NCBI GenBank assembly: GCA_902615995.1
Contig: CACMRF010000001.1
Location: 62,001 to 126,000, forward strand
Length of the DNA stretch: 64,000 nt
Direction of reading: 5' to 3'
Source: an uncultured SAR116 cluster alpha proteobacterium
GTDB lineage: Bacteria > Pseudomonadota > Alphaproteobacteria > Puniceispirillales > Marisalimonadaceae
The notes under the pieces are model-generated. The model did no database searches. It saw nothing but the letters and a program-made list of their open reading frames with translations, and was not told the DNA's origin. Shown here piece by piece: positions 38,146 through 45,702 of this stretch (position 1 is the first letter of the stretch; the number at the start of each line of letters is the position of its first letter). A program made the position numbers and the translations under genes.

Positions 38146-38997
38146 GTGAATAAAAATAATTTTGAATTAGACATAGAAATTTTGAGCAATTTAATTCAGA
38201 ATTTCATTGAGATATCAGTTTCTTATACCGGACAAATAATTGGTGCTGCACTAATATTAATTCTAGGATTTTATCTTGCTGGTAAACTTGGAAGAATTGT
38301 AAGAAACAATTTAGAAAAACTTAATAAACTAGATCCTCTTATTGTGCCTGTTATTGGTAATGTTGTTAGATATGGTATTATTGTACTTACAATTATTGCA
38401 GTACTTGGCCAGTTTGGAGTTCAAACAACATCAATTATTGCCGTTTTAGGTGCTGCTGGTTTAGCTATTGGTCTTGCTTTACAAGGAACATTATCAAACG
38501 TAGCAGCTGGTGTTATGCTTTTACTGCTAAGACCTTTCAAGAGTGGTGATTGGGTTGAAACAACTGATATTTCTGGAACAATTAAAGAAGTAGGACTATT
38601 TACAACAATAATTAACACTTTTGATAATGTTTTTGTATCCATTCCAAATTCAAGTATTTGGAATAATACAATAAAAAATCATTCCCATTATGATACTCGA
38701 AGAATAGATGTTGATATTGGAGTTCATTATGATACTGATCTTGAACTAGCATCTCAAACTCTTTTAAAATTAGCTGATGACAAAAGAGTTTTAAGAAAAC
38801 CAAAAGAACCACAATTTCTTGTTATGAGCTATGATGATAGTGCAATCACTGTAAGATTAAGATTATACGCAAATACTAATGATTGGTATAATTTATATAC
38901 AGACTTGATGAGAAAATTAAAACCTGCACTTGATGAAGCAGGAATTGAAATTCCATATCCTCACAGAGTAATCAACTCAATTCCTATTAAAAAATGA
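38146..38997 (+). CDS. mscS: Small-conductance mechanosensitive channel, MscS family
   Basis: Tension-gated inner membrane channel that releases solutes on osmotic downshock. The 283-residue protein has three N-terminal helices. The pore helix is Gly/Ala-rich (TTSIIAVLGAAGLAIGLALQGTLSNVAAGVMLLLLRPF), and the cytoplasmic beta domain follows (GDWVETTDISGTIKEVGLFTT). I chose GTG 38146 over the track's GTG 38122 because an AGGGG site sits five bases upstream and a -10 candidate fits. The length matches minimal MscS. It is first of a tightly overlapping three-gene unit. Confidence 0.94.
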   Translation: MNKNNFELDIEILSNLIQNFIEISVSYTGQIIGAALILILGFYLAGKLGRIVRNNLEKLNKLDPLIVPVIGNVVRYGIIVLTIIAVLGQFGVQTTSIIAVLGAAGLAIGLALQGTLSNVAAGVMLLLLRPFKSGDWVETTDISGTIKEVGLFTTIINTFDNVFVSIPNSSIWNNTIKNHSHYDTRRIDVDIGVHYDTDLELASQTLLKLADDKRVLRKPKEPQFLVMSYDDSAITVRLRLYANTNDWYNLYTDLMRKLKPALDEAGIEIPYPHRVINSIPIKK

Positions 38998-39677
38998 AAA
39001 TAACTAAAAAACTCAACAATGGAAAAATAAAGCTTACCAAAAATAATATTAATGATGGTTATATTAGGGAATTTATTAGTAAAATTGAAGGAAGTGACAA
39101 GGTTTTAACTGACAAAGAACTTATTGAAGAAAGAGATAAAATTTTACCCGCATCATTTAGAAATAAAAACTTATATGTTTTCGCATATGGATCTTTATTA
39201 TGGAATCCTACCATTGATTTTGAAAAGCAAGTTTTTGGGAAAATATATGGTTTTCATAGAAGTTTTTGCATGCTAACAAAACTAGGACGTGGATCATATG
39301 AAAATCCAGGCTTAATGTTAGGTCTAGATAAAGGCGGTTCATGTAAAGGGATCTTGTTTAAATTAAACAAAAAAAACGCATTAAAAAATGTAGATATTCT
39401 TTTCAAGAGAGAAATGGTTACTAAAGCTTATATTCCAAAATTATTAAATGCTCACTTAAGCAATGGAAGAAAAGTTAAAGCAATAGCTTTTACGGTTGAT
39501 AAAAATCATAAAAATTATTTTGAAGAAAAATGCTATTATAAAAAAATAAATCTAATATTAAAAGCATCAGGTTTTTTAGGAAGCTGTTTAGAATATTTGA
39601 AAAATACTGCAAAAAGTTTGGAAGAAATCAATATTAAAGATAAAGAAATTTCAAACTTAATGAAAATTTTAAAATAA
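38994..39677 (+). CDS. ChaC-like gamma-glutamylcyclotransferase
   Basis: The 227-residue protein has the GGCT-fold substrate loop in YVFAYGSLLWNPTIDFEKQ and a downstream LFKREMVTKAYIPKLL that should contain the catalytic acid, as in ChaC enzymes that degrade glutathione to 5-oxoproline and Cys-Gly. The FCMLTKLGRGSYENPGLMLGL segment is also typical of the ChaC/GGACT group. Residues 1-55 form a charged extension before the fold. Its ATG overlaps the mscS stop by 4 nt, so glutathione turnover may be coupled to osmotic response; that link is inference. Confidence 0.88.
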   Translation: MKITKKLNNGKIKLTKNNINDGYIREFISKIEGSDKVLTDKELIEERDKILPASFRNKNLYVFAYGSLLWNPTIDFEKQVFGKIYGFHRSFCMLTKLGRGSYENPGLMLGLDKGGSCKGILFKLNKKNALKNVDILFKREMVTKAYIPKLLNAHLSNGRKVKAIAFTVDKNHKNYFEEKCYYKKINLILKASGFLGSCLEYLKNTAKSLEEINIKDKEISNLMKILK

Positions 39678-40222
39678 TGTATAAGAATATTTTTTTTATT
39701 ATAGTTATTCTGTCAATGAGTTTTAAATCACATTCAGAAATTATTTTTACTGATAAATTCACCACAGATACAAACTGGAAGATGATAACAGATCAGGTTA
39801 TGGGGGGTATTTCTCAGGGTCAATTTAATTTCCAAAAAATAGGTTATGATGACGCTGTAATTTTAACTGGCAAAGTATCTACAAAAAATAATGGTGGTTT
39901 TATTCAAATTAGAAGAAATTTAAATAATGTTAACTTAAACAACGTAAAAAAAGTAACAATTATCGCTAAAGGAAATGATGAGAAATATTTCATTCACTTG
40001 AGAACAAGTTTTACTATTTTACCATGGCAATATTATCAGTCATCATTTGTTGTTGAAAATAATTTTAAAAGCTTTGTTTTACCGTTAAGCGATTTCAAAA
40101 GGTCTGGATATCTTTTACCAACAAGGATTAACCCTAATAATATTAAGTCAATTGGAATAGTAGCCTTTGGCAAAGACTATAATGCAGAATTAATTGTTAA
40201 AGAAATAAGTTTTGTAAAGTAA
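39677..40222 (+). CDS. CIA30-domain protein, exported
   Basis: A 181-residue protein related to the complex I intermediate-associated protein 30 (CIA30) domain. The core begins FTTDTNWKMITDQVMGGISQGQF, with GKVSTKNNGGFIQIRRN and a C-terminal IKSIGIVAFGKDYNAEL, a galactose-binding-like beta sandwich. The N terminus (KNIFFIIVILSMSFKSHSE) looks like a signal peptide, so it should act outside the cytoplasm. Bacterial members are not well characterised; the complex I link in mitochondria may not apply. The start overlaps the ChaC stop by 1 nt (TAATG). Confidence 0.85.
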   Translation: MYKNIFFIIVILSMSFKSHSEIIFTDKFTTDTNWKMITDQVMGGISQGQFNFQKIGYDDAVILTGKVSTKNNGGFIQIRRNLNNVNLNNVKKVTIIAKGNDEKYFIHLRTSFTILPWQYYQSSFVVENNFKSFVLPLSDFKRSGYLLPTRINPNNIKSIGIVAFGKDYNAELIVKEISFVK

Positions 40223-40235
40223 TTTTATAAAGTTA

Positions 40236-41495
40236 TTATATTATTTCATTATAGTTATCTTTTAAGTCTAAGATACTTTTTAAAATCACCTCCGAACCTT
40301 TTTTAATATTAATACTTTCTGTAAATTCCTCTGGGCAATGACTTAAACCGTTTTGACATGGTATGAAAATTATTGATGCTTTTGAAACTTTTGCTAAATG
40401 GGCTGTATCATGACCAGCTCCACTATCCATCATCATAAATGTGAAGTTTAAGTCATTTACTGATTTTTTTAAACTTTCATTTAAAGTTTTGTTCATCTCT
40501 ATGTAAGGTGAATTCATAAGATCTTGAAAATTAATTTTTAAATTTCCCACTTTTTTAAATTTTACAATTTCTTTGTTTAATTGATTTAAAAAAAAATCTC
40601 TTGATGTTTTATTTACAACTCGTAAATCAATTATAAATTCTACATCAGAAGGTATAATCGTCACATAATTTGGAGAGACTTCAATTTTTCCAACTGTTGC
40701 AACAAAATGTCTGTTATCTTTTTGTGAGATTTCTTTTGCTAATTTATTAATAAATATTATCAATTTCGATGCTACAACTAAAGCATCTTTTCTATTTTCC
40801 ATCAAAGTGGTCCCACTATGACCAGCTTGACCTTCAATTAAAATTTTATGTCTTGAGATATTGGGCATCGATTCTACTACCCCAATGTCAATTCCTTTAT
40901 TTTCTAAAGTAGTACCTTGTTCTATATGAAGTTCAAAGCATGCTAAAACATTTTGAAATTGATTTGATAATTTATCAATATTATTTGTGTTGCCTCCAAT
41001 TCTATTAATTTCGTCTTTTAGCAAAATTCCATTAGAATTTTTACTATTAAGCATTTCTTCACTTAAAGCACCACATATTCCCCTAGAACCAATACAAGAC
41101 ATATTCCAATCATTGAGTTCTTCACCTAGATAATCATAAACTTCAATGTCAAAAGGTAATTCTATGTCGTTATCTGACAAATATTTTATGATAGAAAGGC
41201 CCGAAATAACTCCTGCAATGCCATCATACTTGCCTCCATAAGCTACTGTATCTATATGAGATCCAATTAATATTTTTTTAGAGGCATTATTACTTGATTT
41301 GTAGATGCCAACTAAATTACCTGCTTCATCTACCTTAGTAATTAAATTTAGTTCTTTAAACTTTTGAGTTAGCCAAACTCTTCCTTGAATAAATTCATCA
41401 CTAAAAACTAATCGAGTAAAAGGTCTATCTTTCTCAGTACAGTTTGCTAACTGAGTAATACATTTTTCAATAAAATTTAGATCAACAAAATTCAT
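40236..41495 (-). CDS. M20-family amidohydrolase (hydantoinase/carbamoylase type)
   Basis: A zinc-dependent hydrolase of the N-carbamoyl-L-amino acid hydrolase/allantoate amidohydrolase/ureidoglycolate group. It has 419 residues. Metal-site blocks: IGSHIDTVAYGGKYDGIAGV, YLGEELNDWNMSCIGSRGICG (the EE pair), FELHIEQGTTLENKG and MDSGAGHDTAHLAK. The dimerisation lid lies between. The substrate among carbamoyl amino acids, allantoate and related ureides cannot be fixed by sequence. The motif after EE (LNDWNM) differs from the usual EEGSRF, which hints at a distinct substrate. It reads away from the tRNA-Leu relict element. Confidence 0.88.
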   Translation of the reverse strand: MNFVDLNFIEKCITQLANCTEKDRPFTRLVFSDEFIQGRVWLTQKFKELNLITKVDEAGNLVGIYKSSNNASKKILIGSHIDTVAYGGKYDGIAGVISGLSIIKYLSDNDIELPFDIEVYDYLGEELNDWNMSCIGSRGICGALSEEMLNSKNSNGILLKDEINRIGGNTNNIDKLSNQFQNVLACFELHIEQGTTLENKGIDIGVVESMPNISRHKILIEGQAGHSGTTLMENRKDALVVASKLIIFINKLAKEISQKDNRHFVATVGKIEVSPNYVTIIPSDVEFIIDLRVVNKTSRDFFLNQLNKEIVKFKKVGNLKINFQDLMNSPYIEMNKTLNESLKKSVNDLNFTFMMMDSGAGHDTAHLAKVSKASIIFIPCQNGLSHCPEEFTESINIKKGSEVILKSILDLKDNYNEII

Positions 41496-41531
41496 ATTTA
41501 AAAAAAATTAATGTTAGTTTAATTTAGTTTT

Positions 41532-41584
41532 TGGTAGGGATACCCTGAATCGAACCGTGAAGCCTTGCGGCACTGGTTTTTGAG
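41532..41584 (-). repeat. attL-like fragment of tRNA-Leu (3' portion, decayed)
   Basis: Starts with TGG (the CCA end on the minus strand) and matches the functional tRNA gene for 53 nt, through the T arm, variable arm and into the anticodon loop, then diverges. The two mismatches (41546 and 41558) are both T here instead of G, and each breaks a T-stem pair. It cannot form a tRNA because the 5' half is missing. Confidence 0.88.
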
Positions 41585-41701
41585 TAAGTTGATGACACTT
41601 ACGTACAGTCAACATAGTCAAGTAACTCTAGGTATACCATAAAATAACTATATCTCCTCTTTATATATTGTAAACATAGTAAAGCTAGTTTTATTGATTT
41701 T

Positions 41702-41720
41702 CGTACCATTTCCCGTACCA
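41702..41720 (+). repeat. Paired CGTACCA motif, left end of element
   Basis: CGTACCA-TTTCC-CGTACCA, two 7-mers in direct orientation. A near-identical pair (4-nt spacer) lies near the other end of the element at 43873-43890. They may be arm-type binding sites of the integrase; this is inference from position and repetition. Confidence 0.6.
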
Positions 41721-41747
41721 TAAAAATATGAGAAAAATGTGTATAAA

Positions 41748-41885
41748 ATGAGCAAACTTTTATTTTATTTAGCTATCAAATTAAATTTATTAATTATAAT
41801 TGTCACACTACCTGTTTTCGTAATTGGAATAGATAACGAATATACAGTTGGCTTGGCTATTTCAATTTTTAGGCTCTGCAAATAA
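41748..41885 (+). CDS. Possible 45-residue membrane peptide
   Basis: An ATG-started ORF too short for the track: MSKLLFYLAIKLNLLIIIVTLPVF..., with one hydrophobic helix, ending SIFRLCK. It lies between the left CGTACCA pair and the methyltransferase and overlaps the latter's 3' end by 17 nt on the opposite strand. No ribosome binding site is evident. In AT-rich DNA such ORFs arise by chance, so the call is weak. Confidence 0.22.
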   Translation: MSKLLFYLAIKLNLLIIIVTLPVFVIGIDNEYTVGLAISIFRLCK

Positions 41886-43107
41886 TAGTAAAAACCAACG
41901 ATGACAACTCCTCTAGCGAATATTTTTGAAATTCCTCATCCATTTTCTTAACTTCATTAGCTGTAACTGTAACTGGAAGTTTCGATTGATTACTTACAAT
42001 CCATTTCTCTGGCCCTAATCTTGCTACTTCAAACATGTCAGTATTACCATTTGGTAAAACAGGTAGTGTTCCTGTATAAAAACTTTGCTCAATTGTCCAG
42101 CCAGCATTTGCTAAAAAATTTTTATAATCTGAATATCTCCAGCGGTTATGATCCTTAGAATATGAACTTAAAAACTCCTCCTCACTTAAATAAAGATACT
42201 TTAAAGGATTAGAAAAATCTGTGTGGTCTCTGGCATCTATTGAGTGAATGGATACACAACCATCATTAGATAGTTGTTTTAGAACTTTAGAGATTTGCGG
42301 TAGATCTCTCATATGCTCAAGAACACTCAAAGAGAAAATCAAATCTATATTTGAAACCTTACCTTGCAAATTTAAAGCATTTGTATTGTCGACAACTGTA
42401 AAAATATCTGGGTTCAATCTACAACTTTTTTTATCTTCAGAAAAAATTACAATTTCATCAAGTTCTCTAGAAGTTGGTAGCATTAGAGAGCATAGTAAAG
42501 ATATATTTTCAGCAAATTGAACATCAATATTATTATTAATTGAAACTATATTATTAAGATATAAGTGTTTGATACCAGCAAGACCAAGACATATTGCCAA
42601 GCCATTTGTTGGGCTAGCACCGAGTTCCAAACCAATAGTTTTTTTAATGTCAACACAAGCTATATTTAAGTACATCAGAAACATTCTAAATGAATATGAA
42701 CTATGGAATTCACCCCCATTTGTTGAAATGGAATTTATAATTAAGTTATTAAGAAGCTTAGATGATAAACTATTAGTATAAATTAATTTTGATAGTATTT
42801 TAGTTTCTTCCTCGATATCATTAGGAATCTGAACAACATATTCATGATCACTTTTAAGTGGACTGGTGTTGTCACTGGAAGAAAAATATAACTGATTTTC
42901 CCAATGTGAAAACAATCCTTTCCCAATTTTTCTTATATCTTCATGTGAAGAGCTAGATACTCCGATTGAAACACCATCTTCAAAAAGAATTAATTGTGAT
43001 TTTCTTAATGAATTTAAATTTTCTCCAGGGTATTCTTTTAAATCTAGATTAGCTATGTAGCAAAAGCCACTATCGTGCTGAATATTAAGCAATTTAATTA
43101 ACTTCAC
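41869..43107 (-). CDS. SAM-dependent methyltransferase with N-terminal accessory domain (island cargo)
   Basis: A 412-residue protein with a GTG start. Residues 1-95 form a domain with LFEDGVSIG...HEDIRKIGKGLFSHWENQLYFSSSDNTSP, a pattern I associate with proteins of polysaccharide clusters, though I cannot name the family. Residues about 155-340 are a class I methyltransferase: GLELGASPTNG (SAM loop, about 159-169), FSLSVLEHMRDLPQISKVL (motif IV/V region, about 258-277), then DARDHTDFSNPLKYLYLSEEEF and RWRYSDYKNFLANAGW, blocks typical of O-antigen/capsule methyltransferases. It is the only intact gene of the relict tRNA-Leu element, with no operon partner. It probably acted in surface-glycan modification; the substrate is unknown. 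Confidence 0.75.
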   Translation of the reverse strand: MKLIKLLNIQHDSGFCYIANLDLKEYPGENLNSLRKSQLILFEDGVSIGVSSSSHEDIRKIGKGLFSHWENQLYFSSSDNTSPLKSDHEYVVQIPNDIEEETKILSKLIYTNSLSSKLLNNLIINSISTNGGEFHSSYSFRMFLMYLNIACVDIKKTIGLELGASPTNGLAICLGLAGIKHLYLNNIVSINNNIDVQFAENISLLCSLMLPTSRELDEIVIFSEDKKSCRLNPDIFTVVDNTNALNLQGKVSNIDLIFSLSVLEHMRDLPQISKVLKQLSNDGCVSIHSIDARDHTDFSNPLKYLYLSEEEFLSSYSKDHNRWRYSDYKNFLANAGWTIEQSFYTGTLPVLPNGNTDMFEVARLGPEKWIVSNQSKLPVTVTANEVKKMDEEFQKYSLEELSSLVFTIICRA

Positions 43108-43118
43108 GATTTTTGCTC

Positions 43119-43250
43119 TTATAGGTTCAATTGAGAATAGTTTGGATAAATTAAATTTTCTTTGGTAAAGAATAAAACACTTTCTAATATCTTTTCTTTT
43201 AATTTCTTATATTTAATTAGTTTTCCTGATTTATTCATACTTAAACTCAT
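43119..43250 (-). CDS. Possible 43-residue ORF upstream of the island methyltransferase
   Basis: Reads MSLSMNKSGKLIKYKKLKEKILESVLFFTKENLIYPNYSQLNL, lysine-rich and without a recognisable motif. It precedes the GTG of the methyltransferase by 11 nt on the same strand, so it could be a leader ORF or the remnant of a longer gene. The rest of 43251-43439 shows nothing I can call. Confidence 0.25.
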   Translation of the reverse strand: MSLSMNKSGKLIKYKKLKEKILESVLFFTKENLIYPNYSQLNL

Positions 43251-43439
43251 TTTCTAATTTTAATATTAAACAATAAAATTATAAATACATTAACTGTATC
43301 TTATTTTATGAATTTATGTGGTCTAAAGATAGCTATGAAATTTTAATATCTAAAATTTTTTAAATTAGCAACACATTTTTTGAAGAATTTAGAAACAATA
43401 CCTTAAAACTTTTCGACTAAAGCAGACTCAATTTAGAGT

Positions 43440-43841
43440 GATTTGATACCAAAACTATCTAAGTTAAAAACAATATTTAGTGAATGGTAAATTGCTCTTA
43501 CAGATGAAAATATCAAAACTTTCAAAAAGTACAGAGCTTGGTTGTCAGAAATGATGTTACCTCAATCGGATACACCATTTATTCCAAAATTAGATGGTGG
43601 TCACCTGAATAAAAACTTTGGTAGAACAACAATGACAATTTTGACCAGAGAAGCTGAACTACCCTATTATGCTCCTCATGGTTTAAGACACACTCATGCT
43701 TCCAATTTAGCAAATACAGAAATAACTATAAAATTGTTATCACATCGCCTAGGTCACACTTCTGTAAAAACTACTATGGATTAATATGCTAAAGTAAAGG
43801 CTAAAGCTTCAGTTAAGTATCTAAAGAAAGTCCAAAAGTAA
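43440..43841 (+). pseudogene. Tyrosine recombinase (integrase) remnant
   Basis: The C-terminal catalytic part of a phage-type integrase. HGLRHTHASNLANTE (H-x-x-R box) and LSHRLGHTSVKTTMD match the conserved boxes. The reading frame is then closed by TAA, and the next codons in the same frame read YAKVKAKASVKYLKKVQK before another TAA at 43839-43841. The stop therefore sits immediately before the expected nucleophilic tyrosine. Upstream, the same frame extends as DLIPKLSKLKTIFSEW, another TAA (43488), then IALTDENIKTFKKYRAWLSEM. The N-terminal half is missing or unrecognisable. At least two in-frame stops make this a pseudogene; the track's 80-residue ORF uses a TTG start and is only the middle part. 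Confidence 0.85.
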
Positions 43842-43872
43842 GATGTATTTAGTGTCATCAAGTACTCAATTT

Positions 43873-43890
43873 CGTACCATTTTCGTACCA
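43873..43890 (+). repeat. Paired CGTACCA motif, right end of element
   Basis: CGTACCA-TTTT-CGTACCA, in the same orientation as the left pair and 84 nt from the right tRNA copy. It lies just downstream of the integrase remnant. Confidence 0.6.
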
Positions 43891-43974
43891 CGTTTAGATA
43901 AATTAAGAATGTTAGTTGGACTGAAAATAACGAATAATCTTCTAAAATCGTTATCTACCTTAATTTGTGAAGTT

Positions 43975-44059
43975 TGGTAGGGATACCCGGAATCGAACCG
44001 GGAAGCCTTGCGGCACTGGTTTTTGAGACCAGCGTGTTTACCTATTTCACCATATCCCC
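43975..44059 (-). tRNA. tRNA-Leu (anticodon CAA)
   Basis: An 85-nt gene with encoded CCA end. The acceptor stem is GGGGATA/TATCCCT (first pair G-U), the D arm GGTGAAATAGGTAAACAC, and the anticodon arm CTGGT-CTCAAAA-ACCAG with anticodon CAA. The long class II variable arm is TGCCGCAAGGC, and the T arm CCCGG-TTCGATT-CCGGG. It decodes UUG. Its 3' 53 nt served as the integration site of the relict element to its left. Confidence 0.96.
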
Positions 44060-44105
44060 AAATATAATTCTTTAATAAATATTATATTAGTATAATCATA
44101 CGGAT

Positions 44106-44702
44106 GTGAAAACCAAAATCAAAATTACAAATATCCCTTTTTTTGAGAAACTAATCGAACAATCTAAGTCAATTTATGCAAAAATATTGCTCTATTTTAT
44201 TTCTTTCATAGAAGCTATTTTTTTTCCTATTCCAGTAGATCCTTTATTGGCAATATTAGTATTAAATAACAAACAAAAATATATCGAACTTACTATTTAT
44301 TGTACATTAGCTTCAGTAATTGGGGGATTAGTTGGTTGGCTTCTGGGTTATTTTATAGGAGAAGAAATAGAAAAGCTTCTTACTATTATTCCATGGATTA
44401 AAGATGATAGCTTTAATACTGTTAAAACAGCTTTTGATGAGCACGGTATTTTAATTATATTTTTAGGAGCATTTACACCTTTGCCATTTAAAATAATTTC
44501 AGTAACAAGTGGTGTCTTTCATATAAACATTGTAGCGTTTTTTGTTATGTCTTTAATTGGAAGAGGGTTAAGGTTTTTTTTAGTGAGTTTAATTGTTAAA
44601 AATTTTGGTGACAAAGGAATTTATCTTTTAAAAAAACATACATTTGTATTTTCAACTTTATTTGGATTAATGTTGATTCTATTGTATTTTATATTTATTT
44701 GA
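44106..44702 (+). CDS. YqaA/DedA-like membrane protein
   Basis: A 198-residue integral membrane protein with a GTG start. It contains FISFIEAIFFPIPVDPLLAILVL, ASVIGGLVGWLLGYFIGEEI and FLGAFTPLPFKIISVTSGVFHI, the pattern of the YqaA branch of the DedA/SNARE-associated family, whose members are linked to membrane homeostasis and possibly lipid scrambling. The transport role is not proven for this branch. The following dsbB gene starts within a few bases, so the pair is likely cotranscribed. Confidence 0.86.
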   Translation: MKTKIKITNIPFFEKLIEQSKSIYAKILLYFISFIEAIFFPIPVDPLLAILVLNNKQKYIELTIYCTLASVIGGLVGWLLGYFIGEEIEKLLTIIPWIKDDSFNTVKTAFDEHGILIIFLGAFTPLPFKIISVTSGVFHINIVAFFVMSLIGRGLRFFLVSLIVKNFGDKGIYLLKKHTFVFSTLFGLMLILLYFIFI

Positions 44703-44704
44703 AA

Positions 44705-45181
44705 ATGAAGATTATTTCTAACAATTTAAACGCAACTCTATCTTTATTTCTATCTTCAGGCTTGCTACTTGGAGCATATTTTTTAGAGTTTTATCTCTCA
44801 CTTATTCCTTGTGATTTATGTATTAAACAAAGAATTGTTCATGTCTTTATTCTTATATTAAGTTTGTTAATTTTTTCATTACATAAATTTTCTAAATTAA
44901 AGTTTATTATGTTATCAATTTTAAATTTACTTTGGTTAGTTAGTTCCTCTCTAGCTTTTTATCACTTTGGTATTGAAAAAAAACTGTGGAAAGGATTTTC
45001 AGGATGTAGCTCTAATTTAATATTTAATGAAAATACTTTAGACCAATTATTATCAAAAAGTCCTATTAGATGTGACGAAACACAATTTGAATTGCTTAAT
45101 CTTAGTTTAGCTGGATGGAATGGAATTTTATCTATAATCATCTTTATTATTTTATCATATCTATTATATAAGGATTATTAG
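44705..45181 (+). CDS. dsbB: Disulfide bond formation protein B
   Basis: Inner-membrane quinone reductase that reoxidises DsbA. The ~158-residue protein has four helices. The first periplasmic cysteine pair is in LIPCDLCIKQRIVH (CxxC). The second pair is C in FSGCSSNL and C in SPIRCDETQFEL. I use ATG 44705; the track's TTG two codons earlier overlaps the previous stop. No dsbA is in the window. coq7 follows after 8 nt. Confidence 0.92.
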   Translation: MKIISNNLNATLSLFLSSGLLLGAYFLEFYLSLIPCDLCIKQRIVHVFILILSLLIFSLHKFSKLKFIMLSILNLLWLVSSSLAFYHFGIEKKLWKGFSGCSSNLIFNENTLDQLLSKSPIRCDETQFELLNLSLAGWNGILSIIIFIILSYLLYKDY

Positions 45182-45189
45182 GAGACGAA

Positions 45190-45702
45190 ATGAACATTAA
45201 ACTAGATAAAATTCTGCGTGTTGATCATGCTGGTGAAGTTGGTGCTGCCAAAATATATGAGGGTCAATTAAAGGTTTTAGGAAAAACTGACGTTGGTCCA
45301 ATGATACAGCATATGAAAGATCAAGAAAAAGAACATCTAGACACCTTTCATGATCTATTAAATGAACATGAGGTTAGACCAACTATAATGTTACCTGTTT
45401 GGAACCTTGCTGGCTACGGCTTAGGTGTTATCTCTGCTGCAATGGGAAAAAAAGCTGCAATGGCTTGTACAATTGCTGTTGAAGAAGTAATTGGAAAGCA
45501 TTATGAAAAACAAGCAGATCAATTAACAGAAAAAAAATATCAAGGCCTTAAAAAGAAGCTTCTTAAGTTTAGAGATGACGAATTAGAACACAAGGACATT
45601 GCAACAGAACATGATGGACAGAAAACGCCTGGATATAAACTTTTAAAATTTGTTGTTCAATCTGGATGTAAAGCAGCAATTAAAATTTCAGAAAAGATTT
45701 AA
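45190..45702 (+). CDS. coq7: Demethoxyubiquinone hydroxylase Coq7
   Basis: Di-iron monooxygenase catalysing the last hydroxylation in ubiquinone synthesis. Carboxylate-bridged di-iron ligands are in DHAGEVGAAKIYEGQL, DQEKEHLDTFHDLL, AVEEVIGKHYEKQ and RDDELEHKDIATEH. At 170 residues it is the compact bacterial Coq7 form. An AGGAGA ribosome binding site precedes the ATG. It is likely cotranscribed with dsbB, which depends on the quinone. Its 3' end overlaps the HNH gene by 4 nt. Confidence 0.96.
   Translation: MNIKLDKILRVDHAGEVGAAKIYEGQLKVLGKTDVGPMIQHMKDQEKEHLDTFHDLLNEHEVRPTIMLPVWNLAGYGLGVISAAMGKKAAMACTIAVEEVIGKHYEKQADQLTEKKYQGLKKKLLKFRDDELEHKDIATEHDGQKTPGYKLLKFVVQSGCKAAIKISEKI

Larger units (their letters stand above)
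41532..44027. mobile_element. Relict integrated element in tRNA-Leu(CAA)
   Basis: A ~2.5-kb segment bounded by two copies of the 3' part of tRNA-Leu in direct orientation (41532-41584 and 43975-44027, 51 of 53 bases equal). Contents are a broken tyrosine integrase reading toward the tRNA, paired CGTACCA motifs near both ends, one methyltransferase gene and non-coding remnants. The repeat ends in the anticodon loop/stem, a typical crossover place for tyrosine recombinases that target tRNA genes. The right copy is part of the intact tRNA. The left copy carries two substitutions in the T-stem, and the integrase is disrupted, so the element appears immobile. Confidence 0.82.

Noticed and set aside
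41532-41584. A second tRNA-Leu gene at the left end of the relict element
   Set aside because: Only the 3' 53 nt are present, the 5' half is missing and the T-stem carries two disrupting changes; it is an att fragment.
42248-42781. Plus-strand ORFs of 90 and 70 residues opposite the island methyltransferase
   Set aside because: They are shadows of the minus-strand gene, without motifs or ribosome binding sites.
41496-44105. CRISPR array or toxin-antitoxin system in the accessory region
   Set aside because: There are no regularly spaced repeats and no paired small ORFs with toxin-like features; the only repeats are the tRNA fragment and the CGTACCA pairs.
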